Assembly: GCA_910588295.1 (NCBI GenBank)
Contig: CAJUQO010000034.1
Span: 1 to 32,472, forward strand
Origin: an uncultured Lachnospiraceae bacterium
Lineage (GTDB): Bacteria; Bacillota; Clostridia; Lachnospirales; Lachnospiraceae
Direction: 5' to 3'
DNA length: 32,472 nucleotides
The position numbers were made by a program, and so were the translations under genes. The notes under the pieces were generated by a model. The model was not told the origin of the DNA. It saw nothing but the letters and a program-made list of their open reading frames with translations, and did no database searches. Of the stretch, positions 14,590 to 23,199 are shown piece by piece. Numbering within the stretch: position 1 is the first letter of the stretch; each line of letters opens with the position of its first letter.

Positions 14590-14952
14590 TCATCTGCGCA
14601 TTATGTTCTGCCAGATGCTCCTGATCCGCTTCTGCCAGCTCCAGAAAATGACATCCGTATTCAGGCGGGAGGAAGATCTTTCATTTTCAACCCTGGTAAC
14701 AGTCAAATCCTCCACCTTCCATATATGTTTCTGCACGGGTATGATCGCCCCTTCCATATAGACGGCTTTTCTTTTACATTCATTATACCCGCGGATCTCG
14801 GCCCGGACAGGGTTCAGCCCGTCCAGAACCTCCGTATCCCGTAAAATTTCCGCATCCGAATACTGATACAGTTCCGCCGCGTTCCTGTCCAGATTCTGTA
14901 ATTTGGCGATAAAAAGCATCTGCCCTCCCGGCCTCTCCACTACGACCCTCAT
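14590..14952 (-). CDS. Hypothetical protein
   Basis: A 120-residue frame that I do not recognise. It starts MRVVVERPGGQMLFIAKLQN and includes ILRDTEVLDGLNPVRAEIRG, VQKHIWKVEDLTVTRVENE and a basic aromatic end (WSWQKRIRSIWQNIMRR). No signal peptide or membrane helix is evident. AGGAGGA directly abuts the ATG at 14952, an unusually short spacing. Synonymous codons look like those of the neighbouring backbone genes, supporting a real gene. It lies 87 bases downstream of hsdS on the same strand and converges with the kinase gene. It may mark the edge between backbone and the restriction island. A PilZ-like RxxxR (RSSSR) is present but nothing else of that domain. Confidence 0.5.
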   Translation of the reverse strand: MRVVVERPGGQMLFIAKLQNLDRNAAELYQYSDAEILRDTEVLDGLNPVRAEIRGYNECKRKAVYMEGAIIPVQKHIWKVEDLTVTRVENERSSSRLNTDVIFWSWQKRIRSIWQNIMRR

Positions 14953-15039
14953 TCCTCCTATAACTTTTCCATACCGTTCGTTTATTTTTTCTCGTCATAG
15001 ATACAGATTTTTGTGCCGGGGCTTATTTCTTTCAGAATT

Positions 15040-16413
15040 TTAAGCATATTCTTTTTCCGCCAAAAGTTTCATTGCATTTTTTTCTGTCGGATCATTTGTA
15101 TCCAGCATACCACGAAATGCGCGGGCTAAAACCGACTTTTTCACAACATTAATTTCACCGATAACTGTCTCCGACATATCCTTAATTTTCACCTCTCTCG
15201 CGAACATTTCATCAAGTATTCGAACAATTTCCTCTTGTTCGGCAATAGAAGGAAGCCGCAACAGGTATTCTTCCAAAAAACTTTTTGGAACACGTTGTTG
15301 ACCTACAGCACCAGCCATAACAGCTTTTGCCCTACTCCTAAAACGCCGATCGCGAACAAGATGATAGAGATAGCGGTTATATAAACCTTCTCCACATCTA
15401 AGTACAAAAAATTCCGTTGTGCCATATCCTATGTCATTCACCAGCTTACCGATAACAGCAGATTTACCATTTTCCATACAGGGAGTAATTTTTGCAAAAA
15501 CGACATCACCTTCGATAAAATTTGTAAACCCGCTACGTACCTCTTTTAATGGCCTGATCTGAGGATCTATGATTTCTCCGGAAATTTCCGAAAGAGCCGA
15601 CATCGGAAAAAAGGAGACTTCCATATCATCCGGCAATTCTTTTGTATCAATTTTAGGGGGATTGACTTTGCATACTTTAGCTAAGGATACGCTTTTCCAG
15701 CTATCCATCCCCACACCATGCTCCTGCCTCCACTGTTTCGTCAGCCCGCCGGTAAATGCTTTATGCAAAATAGCAGACTTGCGTAATTCAAAACCGCCGG
15801 CAACTGTCTGTACCTTTTCTTTCGCTTCATCCAGCTTGGCAAATATACTTTCAATCCGTTCAACAATACGCTGCTGTTCAGCAAGGGGCGCCAGGGGAAA
15901 GTAGCAAGATTCCATCTTTGCTTTATTCACGATAGAAATTGTCGTTGCCGACGACTTCGCCCATAACTGATTCACAAAATAATCGGTATTCATAAAATAG
16001 AATACATAGAGTGGATTAAAATGTGGGATTGCCGAATTAATCTGTTGGTTTGTCGTGCCCTCTATTTCTAAATATCCACACTTTCCAATAGAGCCAATAC
16101 AACATACAGCCGTTGATTGGGGAGGAATAATCCGCACCATATTCTTTCCTTGTTCAGATAAATATTCAGAAGCTTCAGACACATGGCGGCCGACATCTAA
16201 ATCTGACGGCTTAAAAAAGGGAAATTCATCTCCATAATATTCGGGATGCTCTTTACTCGGCGTTTTTCCGGTGACAACTGTTGATACGTTTTCCACAGTA
16301 GTCCAGCACCAATTCCCCGGAATCTCATACGGCCACTCCTCCTCCGGCACCAGCGCCCGCTCCAGCTTTTCTTCCGGTGTCAATTCCTTTACCGCCTTTT
16401 TCCCTCTTGCCAT
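15040..16413 (-). CDS. hsdS: Type I restriction-modification specificity subunit
   Basis: A 457-residue protein that chooses the DNA sequence for the HsdM/HsdR complex. It has the usual two half-molecules: target recognition domain 1 after PGNWCWTTVENVSTVVTGKTPS (with FFKPSDL), the central helical spacer PLAEQQRIVERIESIFAKLDEAKE, domain 2 beginning SVSLAKVCKVNPPKID, and the second spacer PSIAEQEEIVRILDEMFARE. Both PLAEQQRIV and PSIAEQEEIV are family signatures, so it should recognise a bipartite sequence. I start at ATG 16413, 6 bases from GGAGG and 1 base after the hsdM stop; a longer frame to 16431 overlaps hsdM. It is markedly more AT-rich than flanking genes. No second hsdS or inverted recombination repeat was seen. 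Confidence 0.93.
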   Translation of the reverse strand: MARGKKAVKELTPEEKLERALVPEEEWPYEIPGNWCWTTVENVSTVVTGKTPSKEHPEYYGDEFPFFKPSDLDVGRHVSEASEYLSEQGKNMVRIIPPQSTAVCCIGSIGKCGYLEIEGTTNQQINSAIPHFNPLYVFYFMNTDYFVNQLWAKSSATTISIVNKAKMESCYFPLAPLAEQQRIVERIESIFAKLDEAKEKVQTVAGGFELRKSAILHKAFTGGLTKQWRQEHGVGMDSWKSVSLAKVCKVNPPKIDTKELPDDMEVSFFPMSALSEISGEIIDPQIRPLKEVRSGFTNFIEGDVVFAKITPCMENGKSAVIGKLVNDIGYGTTEFFVLRCGEGLYNRYLYHLVRDRRFRSRAKAVMAGAVGQQRVPKSFLEEYLLRLPSIAEQEEIVRILDEMFAREVKIKDMSETVIGEINVVKKSVLARAFRGMLDTNDPTEKNAMKLLAEKEYA

Positions 16414-16414
16414 C

Positions 16415-17518
16415 TCACACCTCCAAACCATCCAGAGCTTTCAGTTCCTCCACCACACTTTTCAGCAGATTGACAGCTTCCTCCAGCTGCGCGACGGCCT
16501 CTTCACCGCTTTCAATCGGATCCGGCAAATCCTCATAATCCATCACGAAGCCATCGCGGATCAACCCCAAGTCAAGGCTGTTGCCCTTGTCCGCGATCTG
16601 CTTCCGGGTGAACACACCCCATCGTCCGTCCTGCACTCCATGACGGTCAGCGGCTTCATAAGCCGCCTCAAACCCTGTGAAATGTTCCGCTTTTAAGGGA
16701 TTCGTTTTGCCAAAGGAGGGCATATTGGTGCGAAGATCATAGAACCAGACTTCCCTGGTACTGCCTTTATCGGCCTTTTCGCGGGTAAAGAACAGCACAT
16801 TTGTTTTGACGCCCTGGGCATAGAAAATGCCCGTCGGCAGACGGAGGACTGTGTGCAGGTTGCACTTATCCATCAAATCAACCCGGATCTTCTCGCCCTC
16901 ACCATCGGCAAAAAGAACATTATCCGGCAGAACAACAGCGGCGCGGGCCTTTCCGTCCGCTTTCAGGCTGCGGTAAATATGCTGTAAAAAATTGAGCTGC
17001 TTATTGCCAGTCTGAAAGGTAAAGTCGTCTCGGGTCGCACGCTCTCCGCCCTTTTTCGTACCGAAAGGCGGATTTGTCAGAACCACGTCATAGCCCTTCA
17101 TCCCCTTTCCAATATTGGACAGGGTATCGCCCAGGGTGATAGTCCCGTCTATATCATGCAGCATCGCATTCATCAGCGCCAGGCGATGGGTATCATGTAC
17201 CAATTCTACACCTGTAAATGCTTCTTTCCGCTCAAATTCCGCCACATCTGCATCGAGGTCATAGAAATCGTCGGTCTGGTCAGCAACACACCTGTGGGCG
17301 GCGATCATAAAACCAAACGTCCCGCAGGCAGGGTCATTACAGCGCTCACCGGCCTGTGGTTTGACCAGCCGTGTCATCACATCAATTAATACACGGGGTG
17401 TGAAATACTGTCCCGCGCCGGATTTTTTCTCATTCGCATTTTTTTCCAACAGGCCTTCGTACAGGTTTCCCAGGCCTTCCTCACGGGCGGAAAACCAGTC
17501 CAGGCCGTCGATAGTCAC
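16415..17518 (-). CDS. hsdM: Type I restriction-modification methyltransferase, C-terminal part (frameshifted)
   Basis: 367 residues holding the complete catalytic domain of HsdM, the adenine-N6 methyltransferase. After LDWFSAREEGLGNLYEGLLEKNA come GAGQYFTPR, the S-adenosylmethionine loop DPACGTFGF (62-70) and catalytic NPPF (149-152), then VVLPDNVLF and LRLPTGIFY. The natural N-terminus is missing; it is encoded in another frame at 17515-17835. The only start here is a GTG at 17518 that overlaps the previous stop (GTGA) and has no ribosome binding site. Reading one base back at AAAAAA (17529-17524) would join the two as KKIIVTIDGLDW, the sequence expected for the family. It may be inactive, phase variable, translated by coupling, or affected by a sequence error. 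Confidence 0.88.
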   Translation of the reverse strand: MTIDGLDWFSAREEGLGNLYEGLLEKNANEKKSGAGQYFTPRVLIDVMTRLVKPQAGERCNDPACGTFGFMIAAHRCVADQTDDFYDLDADVAEFERKEAFTGVELVHDTHRLALMNAMLHDIDGTITLGDTLSNIGKGMKGYDVVLTNPPFGTKKGGERATRDDFTFQTGNKQLNFLQHIYRSLKADGKARAAVVLPDNVLFADGEGEKIRVDLMDKCNLHTVLRLPTGIFYAQGVKTNVLFFTREKADKGSTREVWFYDLRTNMPSFGKTNPLKAEHFTGFEAAYEAADRHGVQDGRWGVFTRKQIADKGNSLDLGLIRDGFVMDYEDLPDPIESGEEAVAQLEEAVNLLKSVVEELKALDGLEV

Positions 17519-17835
17519 AATGATTTTTTCAAGATTTTCGGTTCGTCAATGTTGGTTGCGGCTCCCTGATAGATTTCACGGACACGGCCTGCGCAGTTTT
17601 CCCCCAAATGGTTCAACAGATCCTTATAGAACTTTTTCAGTTCAATACCGCTCTTTGCAGTCAGCGCATCCCAACGATATGATTCCGGAATTTGTGCCTC
17701 CGCGCCGGTTTCCTTTGCCATCTTCAAAAAAAGAATGTACGTAAGCTCGGTTACATACTGATGATATGTAATGCCGTCATCACGGAGGACATTACAAAGA
17801 TTCCAAAGCTTTGATACAGTTTCCGACGTTGTCAT
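17515..17835 (-). CDS. hsdM: Type I restriction-modification methyltransferase, N-terminal part (frameshifted)
   Basis: 106 residues forming the helical N-terminal domain of HsdM (MTTSETVSKLWNLCNVLRDD, YVTELTYILFLKMAKE, ESYRWDAL, TNIDEPKILKK), which contacts HsdS and closes on DNA. The frame ends at TGA shortly after an A6 tract; one extra A would continue into the C-terminal part, and the two pieces together (about 470 residues) match a normal HsdM. The ATG at 17835 overlaps the hsdR stop by 4 bases, so hsdR, hsdM and hsdS form one operon in the order R-M-S. Confidence 0.88.
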   Translation of the reverse strand: MTTSETVSKLWNLCNVLRDDGITYHQYVTELTYILFLKMAKETGAEAQIPESYRWDALTAKSGIELKKFYKDLLNHLGENCAGRVREIYQGAATNIDEPKILKKSL

Positions 17836-20800
17836 GCAATATTGCCTCCATCATCATACAAATACTCATTGAGTTCCAGAATGACGCTCTCCAGTTTATT
17901 GCCGAATGCCTTGTTGATTTTTGCAAATCCGCCCTGAGCCCTGAACCGCCCGTCCTCGTCAAAAACAGAAACATTCAGCACGGATTCCGTCATCAGATAT
18001 TTTTCCATCCTTGCGATCCAGTTGAGCTCCTGTTTGGAAAATTTGTGCACTTTTTTCAGCTTGTCCACCGCCCTTCGGATTCTGTCCTCATGGGAAATCA
18101 GCGCAGAACCAATCGCATAGCGGCGGATCAGGCTGATGATGTCGGCGGTGATTTCCTCATTGGTCATCTGGGAAACGGCGGTATTCAGCTGCTGAGTCGT
18201 GAACCCTTCCCTGTCCAGTGTCAGGCGCAGAGATTTCAGATCCTCACGAGTCAGTTCTTTCGGCCTGGTACAGACAATGTTGAGGGCCGCGATCTCATTC
18301 CGATTGGTCTTGACATAGTCCGCAAACGCGTCCAGATAATCCTCCGGCTTGCTGCCGCCGCCGTAGCCTCTGGTATGCGCAAGAAGCTCATCCTCTTTAT
18401 CGGATATAACCACGGGACAGCCTTGTCTGCCCCTGGTCTGCTGGAGCATCTGAAATACATCCGTACAGGCAAGAAGGTGATCTCTGGCTTCCTGCGGCTT
18501 GCGGCGCCGGATATCCATAATAAACTGAGTCGGATCCTGTCCTCCTGTCATGCCGATAAAATGCTCTATGACCTCGCTGTTCATACTGCGCTTTTTCCGC
18601 TGCAGCATGGCAACGATCTGGTTGATCTGGCCCTGTATCTGTTTTTCATCCTCCAATACTTCCAGGCCTTCCAGTAGCTGTGTAAACGTTGTAGTCGGGT
18701 TGACGACAACGGGTTTCATCGTACTGACAGCGTCCAGCGAGTCGTAAACGCCCACGGGATCATAAATCTCAAAATGGGTCTTATGTATTTCGGAGCAAAG
18801 CCTGGTAGCCCGCCCCAGCATTTGTTCAAACAGGATACGGGACTTCACCCGGCGCATAAATACCAGTGTTGTGATTTCCGGTACGTCGATACCTGTAGTC
18901 AGCAGATCGACTGTAACCGCAATGCTCGGAAAACGCTCATTTTTGAAACGCTTGATTACCTCCTGCACTTTTTTCTTATTGCCCCCGCCCACGCTGCCGG
19001 TGATCTTCATAATCGCGTCATTGTCCACACCCGTCCGGGCGTAAATTTCTTTCAGAATCTTTACGATCATATCCGCATGCTGGTCATCTACCGCATAAAC
19101 CAGCGTCTTTCCCTGTTCATCCGGGTTTTCTGGGTCAATATCGCGGGCAATCTCCGTCAGGACTGTCCGGTTAAAGGGCTCTGTGATGACCTGGCGGTTG
19201 AATTGATCTATATCAAAGTCCAACTCATCATCCAGCAGTTCCGAATTCATAATCTCACCGGTAACGGGATCATATACCGTGATCTGATCGCCCTCTTTAT
19301 AGTGGATACCTTCTTTACTCAGCTTTGTCGTAAGCTCATGGGGCGCGTCGTGATCGACCAGATAGCCCTCAATAACCGCCTCACGATATGTATATTTGTA
19401 AACGGGCTGCCCGAAAATCTCCGTGGTCTGCAGCGCCGGTGTAGCGGTCAGCGCAATTTTTACGGCGTCAAAATATTCGACAACAGAGCGGTATTTGCTC
19501 TGATAATCCATCTGGTCACGGTAGAGAAGCTCATCCTCGCCCATTTCTCTGTCTAGTATATATCCCCTATGCGCCTCATCAATGATGATCAGATCAAAAT
19601 CCGTAACGGCGGGCATGGTTTCCTCCTCATTGTAGAGAATACGTTTAACCATACTCTGAACCGTGGCGACCTGAATGCGGGTTTCCCGGTCAATCTCCTT
19701 ATCCTGCAGGCTTTTAATACTGTATATTTCATCAAGGGTCATTAAATCTTCCAGTCTGACCTCTTTAAATACATCCTCGGCCTGTTCTCCCAGAGTGGTT
19801 CTGTCCACAAGAAATAATATTCTGCGGAAACGACCCGTTTTCAGAAATCGATAGATCATGCCCAGAATCGTCCTGGTCTTGTCTGTACCGGTTGCCATGG
19901 CCAGCAAAATATTCTGCTGCCCGTTCCGAATCGCGTTTTCCACGGCCTCGATGGCCTTTAACTGATAAGGCCGAAGGTTCAGGCCATCCCTGTCCCGCAG
20001 CAGATCAAAAGGCATATCCTGTAGGGCCTGATTTTTTTCTGCTATATTCTGTGTCAAAAGATCCAGCATACCCGCCGGGCTCATCCAGCCCTTCAGCGCC
20101 TTCGGCGCATTGTCGGGCCGCCGCAGATCCAGAAACCACACGCCGCTCTTCGTGTCATACTGCTCCAGATAGGGCCTTCCGTTGGTTGCAAAAGTAAAAG
20201 GAACCTTATATCCGCCCCATGTGCCCATCTGGTATGCGGCATCAGCTTCTCTGATACTGCGGGAATAGTCTTTGCACTGGTAATCAATAACAGACGGAAT
20301 ATCTTTATGGATAGCTTTTGCTTCTATTATGGCCACCATCTGCTCGTCAATAAACAGAGCATAATCCGCATAGCCCCTGTCGCCGATAGCGGAATCCGTA
20401 GGCCATTCCGCAATAGCGATATCGCGCCCCTTTGCCGGGCGTGTCCCTTTGGCATAGCGCAGTTTTTCCGTATCCGCCTCCCATCCTGTTTTGCGGAGCT
20501 GTTCGTCAATCAGATAACGGGTCTCCGCCTCTGATTTGATCCTCTGGCCCGCCGCTCTGGACGCCTGTTTCTTTCGGTTCTCCCTGGCAACCACAGGCGC
20601 CGCTGCCGCCGCACTGGCGGCTTCCTCGATCAGTTTTTCTTCCTCGGCCTCTTCATCCCTCTTATCCACGCAGACCGGTTCAGGATCTTCAGACGGCATA
20701 ATAAAGGGCCGGTTCTGATAATCCCAGTCGCCATAGGTCTGCATAAACCATTCGGAGAGGCTGTACACCATTTGGATCAGAGCCTTTCCGTCGTCCACCG

Positions 20801-21098
20801 ACGCATAATTCTCATGAACGGCTCTATTTCTGATCCTGCGCAGGGCATGAAGAATGTCCGCCAGATCCCGTGAGACCATGCCCTCACGGGACAGCATATG
20901 AATCCGGTTCGCCGGCGTATTGTCACGGGGCAGGGCTATCCGGTCATAGGTAAAGATCAGGTTAACGATCGTTTCTCCCATCATACCCAGCTTCATCAGG
21001 CAGGAATTGGAGTCGCTGTAGAGATATTTTTCCGCAAACTTACCAAAATTGGCAAGCGCAGGAAACCGGTCTTGCAAAAAAGCAAAATTAGATTTCAT
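17832..21098 (-). CDS. hsdR: Type I restriction enzyme R subunit (with Walker A substitution)
   Basis: The 1088-residue translocase/endonuclease. An N-terminal DUF4145-like region (1-125) is followed by a charged, Ala-rich linker (140-185). The PD-(D/E)xK nuclease has D245, E259 and K261 (YADYALFID, IIEAKA). The superfamily 2 motor has DEAH at 507-510 and ALTATPALQT after it, and the late helicase motif VDLLTTGIDVP. Motif I reads MATGTDKTRT (401-410): D406 (GAC at 19883-19881) replaces the Gly normally found before the catalytic Lys, which should weaken or abolish ATP-driven cleavage. The start at 21098 has a GGGAAG site; a TATAAT lies at 21135-21130 with a poor -35. It is the first gene of the hsd operon. 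Confidence 0.93.
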   Translation of the reverse strand: MKSNFAFLQDRFPALANFGKFAEKYLYSDSNSCLMKLGMMGETIVNLIFTYDRIALPRDNTPANRIHMLSREGMVSRDLADILHALRRIRNRAVHENYASVDDGKALIQMVYSLSEWFMQTYGDWDYQNRPFIMPSEDPEPVCVDKRDEEAEEEKLIEEAASAAAAAPVVARENRKKQASRAAGQRIKSEAETRYLIDEQLRKTGWEADTEKLRYAKGTRPAKGRDIAIAEWPTDSAIGDRGYADYALFIDEQMVAIIEAKAIHKDIPSVIDYQCKDYSRSIREADAAYQMGTWGGYKVPFTFATNGRPYLEQYDTKSGVWFLDLRRPDNAPKALKGWMSPAGMLDLLTQNIAEKNQALQDMPFDLLRDRDGLNLRPYQLKAIEAVENAIRNGQQNILLAMATGTDKTRTILGMIYRFLKTGRFRRILFLVDRTTLGEQAEDVFKEVRLEDLMTLDEIYSIKSLQDKEIDRETRIQVATVQSMVKRILYNEEETMPAVTDFDLIIIDEAHRGYILDREMGEDELLYRDQMDYQSKYRSVVEYFDAVKIALTATPALQTTEIFGQPVYKYTYREAVIEGYLVDHDAPHELTTKLSKEGIHYKEGDQITVYDPVTGEIMNSELLDDELDFDIDQFNRQVITEPFNRTVLTEIARDIDPENPDEQGKTLVYAVDDQHADMIVKILKEIYARTGVDNDAIMKITGSVGGGNKKKVQEVIKRFKNERFPSIAVTVDLLTTGIDVPEITTLVFMRRVKSRILFEQMLGRATRLCSEIHKTHFEIYDPVGVYDSLDAVSTMKPVVVNPTTTFTQLLEGLEVLEDEKQIQGQINQIVAMLQRKKRSMNSEVIEHFIGMTGGQDPTQFIMDIRRRKPQEARDHLLACTDVFQMLQQTRGRQGCPVVISDKEDELLAHTRGYGGGSKPEDYLDAFADYVKTNRNEIAALNIVCTRPKELTREDLKSLRLTLDREGFTTQQLNTAVSQMTNEEITADIISLIRRYAIGSALISHEDRIRRAVDKLKKVHKFSKQELNWIARMEKYLMTESVLNVSVFDEDGRFRAQGGFAKINKAFGNKLESVILELNEYLYDDGGNIA

Positions 21099-21218
21099 TT
21101 TATCTTCCCTTCCTCCCTTCTACATCGCAATTATAAGAAAAAGCCAACCAAATAAACCCCAGTTGACTTTTTATAAAAATGCCCTTATGAAACTATTTTA
21201 ACTTGTTAAGACAGCCTA

Positions 21219-21722
21219 TCAAAATGCCGCGTCTTTCTTTCTGAGATACTCATAATAATATGGTTCCAGCATCAATATCATAGACTCCTTTGTAATATCC
21301 CTAAATCGAAATGAATATAACAATTCCCTGATATGTACTTTATTTATCCCGTCATCTTCCGAAAAATCCCCATTGTATTTTTTCAAAAGCGAAATATATA
21401 AATGCAGAGCAAATTTTTCGTTTAGCCTTTCTGAACTCGCATAATCCGAATCAATCCATAAAGGACGTAATTTTAAGAACCAATAGCAATATAATGCCGT
21501 TTCCTTGTACTCTGAGGTTATCATCTCATTATGGAATACTTTAAAATAATGCTTTCTTTTATGAACTCTGACAATAATATCCCGCAGAGCGGTAACGTTT
21601 GTTTTAACTGACTCAAAGGGATATGTGCCGCTGCCCTCACAAAAGTCATGCAGCAGTTTATCTAAATCCTTTACTTCTTCCATAAACTCTTGTTCAGTCA
21701 TCCACTGGTATTTTTCTGACAT
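21219..21722 (-). CDS. Hypothetical protein of the RelA/SpoT-domain module
   Basis: A 167-residue acidic/aromatic protein that I do not recognise. It starts MSEKYQWMTEQEFMEEVKDL and contains HKRKHYFKVFHNEMITSEYK, ALYCYWFLKLRPLWI, FALHLYISLLKKYNG and a C-terminal MLEPYYYEYLRKK. It looks largely helical and cytoplasmic, without membrane segments. It is the third gene of a run starting with the RelA/SpoT-domain protein, 24 bases after the 65-residue gene, and lies 120 bases upstream of hsdR on the same strand. GGAGG lies about 12 bases before the ATG, somewhat far. It could be an antitoxin or effector partner, but that is only context. Confidence 0.75.
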   Translation of the reverse strand: MSEKYQWMTEQEFMEEVKDLDKLLHDFCEGSGTYPFESVKTNVTALRDIIVRVHKRKHYFKVFHNEMITSEYKETALYCYWFLKLRPLWIDSDYASSERLNEKFALHLYISLLKKYNGDFSEDDGINKVHIRELLYSFRFRDITKESMILMLEPYYYEYLRKKDAAF

Positions 21723-21746
21723 AGCAAACTCAGGCCTCCAGGCTAT

Positions 21747-21944
21747 TTATTCATCCAAATCATTGTAGATCATATGCAAAAAATCTTTATTTTCTTTTAG
21801 CAGCCTTTCACTAGATTCGACTAACTGTGACAAGGTCGAAGTATCACCAATCTTGCTGTTCGTATCAACCTGATCCCTGCTGTTGCGAAAAACCTCTCTG
21901 AGCTGCTCTTCGTCATATCCGAAATATTTCTTTCCCGTATCCAT
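21747..21944 (-). CDS. Small acidic protein, possible antitoxin
   Basis: A 65-residue protein (start MDTGKKYFGYDEEQLREVF, end LLKENKDFLHMIYNDLDE) with high Asp/Glu content and probable helices; family unknown. AGAGGAG stands 4-5 bases before the ATG at 21944, the best ribosome site of the three-gene module, suggesting more translation than the upstream RelA/SpoT-domain gene, which lies only 16 bases away. A small, acidic, well-translated protein next to a nucleotidyltransferase would fit an antitoxin, but nothing in the sequence proves it. Confidence 0.75.
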   Translation of the reverse strand: MDTGKKYFGYDEEQLREVFRNSRDQVDTNSKIGDTSTLSQLVESSERLLKENKDFLHMIYNDLDE

Positions 21945-21960
21945 CGTTCTCCTCTCCGTC

Positions 21961-22998
21961 CTATATAATACAGATATTGTGTTCTTGACATATTCTATCT
22001 ATATCCACATGAAACCTCTGATATAACTCATAATTTTTTCTGTTCATCTGATTCATAGACGGATTCCAGACTTTTGTAAAATATTGATCCGCATCATCTA
22101 TAATTAATATGTTTCGTATAATCCCGTCTAGGGATCTCCACTCAGCCTTCCGGATTTCCTTTTCATATTCCAAACGCACTAACCCATTCAATTCTTTTAT
22201 GGTACTTAACCCAAATAGGCTCAGCTCAGTAAGAATTAAATCTATATCCCTGAATATCTGCGGTGATATACAGGGAAATTTCCAGGCCATAAACCTTTCT
22301 AATGACATCGAATTTATTTGATATTTCAGACACCCTTTTTCAATTTCCTGTTCTATCTTACTGACATAATTATCAAAGGATTCCACATAGGCATCCATCT
22401 CCAAATCTGCCAGCTCCAGCATTCCCGCTAATAAATTTTTTCGCCGTTCCAAATCCTCGGGCAATTCGCCTTCAAACTTGTAGCCTTTCTCATGGGTGAT
22501 CTCAGACCATGTATGGGCAATCAAGCTTGTAACCTGAATTTCACATTTCAGACCTTTAAATTTCTTATTTTCAGGCATCCGAATTCTGTCTTCGCCAAAA
22601 GAGACCACATAATGATCACCACGGTAGCCCACTTTATCATGCCCTAACATATGTGTTTTATCAACAGAATTTTGGTGATCTATATCGAAACTTTTTTCAA
22701 TAATCCCTGCAATGAAAGGAATATCTTTTTTGCTATATGTAATAATTCTGACACCGGCTAAATCCGTAATCTCACTGTTTTCATTATACTTGTCTTTCCG
22801 GAGCTTTTTCCTTAAGCTTTCTATTTCTTTTGCGCGTCTGGAATACGATGCAATTTTTATATCCGGATACTCCTGCTTCACAATCGCTTTCAGAATAGCC
22901 AGAATCTGTTCTGCGAATTCCTCGTAAATAGTCCGTGTTTTAGAATACTGCCGAATTCTTTCTTCCACATACTGCTCATTCATACCCTGCCACCACAT
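21961..22998 (-). CDS. RelA/SpoT nucleotidyltransferase-domain protein
   Basis: A 345-residue protein with a (p)ppGpp-synthetase fold at about residues 45-180: SYSRRAKEIESLRKKL, D79 in ITDLAGVRII, the G-loop Tyr Y125 in KVGYRGDHYVV, and E153 in KCEIQVTSL followed by HTWSEITHEKGYK. These match the RelA synthetase motifs, except that the usual Arg after EIQV is Thr157. There is no hydrolase, TGS or ACT domain, so it is not the housekeeping Rel. A roughly 150-residue C-terminal extension is unrecognised. Stand-alone members make alarmones or, as toxSAS, are toxins that modify nucleotides or tRNA ends. The start may be ATG 22998 or 22983; neither has a strong ribosome site. It leads a three-gene operon next to hsdRMS. 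Confidence 0.85.
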   Translation of the reverse strand: MWWQGMNEQYVEERIRQYSKTRTIYEEFAEQILAILKAIVKQEYPDIKIASYSRRAKEIESLRKKLRKDKYNENSEITDLAGVRIITYSKKDIPFIAGIIEKSFDIDHQNSVDKTHMLGHDKVGYRGDHYVVSFGEDRIRMPENKKFKGLKCEIQVTSLIAHTWSEITHEKGYKFEGELPEDLERRKNLLAGMLELADLEMDAYVESFDNYVSKIEQEIEKGCLKYQINSMSLERFMAWKFPCISPQIFRDIDLILTELSLFGLSTIKELNGLVRLEYEKEIRKAEWRSLDGIIRNILIIDDADQYFTKVWNPSMNQMNRKNYELYQRFHVDIDRICQEHNICII

Positions 22999-23108
22999 AT
23001 CTAATTTAGTGAATCACCAAAGCCGCGCACAATAAATATACCACGCTGCCGCACTTTATTCAATCACATTCTTTCATTAAATCGTAATCTGAAAATCGTA
23101 ATCTTAAT

Positions 23109-23180
23109 AACCGTTTGGCCCAGAGCACATCGCTGCATAGTCCGTAAGAAAACATGCATGCGGCGAAGGCTGAACAGCGG
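23109..23180. repeat. Imperfect palindromic repeat element
   Basis: The left arm (AACCGTTTGGCC, then GCTGCAT) mirrors imperfectly the right arm (ATGCATGCGGCG, then GGCTGAACAGCGG) around TCCGTAAGAAAAC. AACCGTTTGGCC recurs at 1028-1039 within another palindrome, where TCCGTAAAAAAGCA is also nearby (about 980-993). A related degenerate copy seems to lie within 4835-4900 on the minus strand. It looks like a mobile intergenic palindrome (REP/MITE-like), here at the edge of the island. No protein gene is supported in 22999-23220. Confidence 0.45.
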
Positions 23181-23199
23181 CCCCGCCAGGCCGCCGTTC
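23172..23199 (-). terminator. Hairpin downstream of spoIVB
   Basis: GAAC then GCGGCC (23172-23182) pairs with GGCCGC then GTTC (23189-23199), with one mismatch and a 6-base loop, 22 bases after the spoIVB stop. There is no T tract, so it may rather be part of the adjacent repeat element. Confidence 0.4.

Noticed and set aside
14590..14952. PilZ (cyclic di-GMP) domain in the hypothetical protein
   Set aside because: Only an RxxxR-like RSSSR is present; the following D/NxSxxG and beta barrel are missing.
17524..17529. Programmed -1 ribosomal frameshift in hsdM
   Set aside because: The codons are TTG AAA AAA, so a classic A AAA AAG heptamer is not formed, and no clear stimulatory stem follows. 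Tract-length change is simpler.
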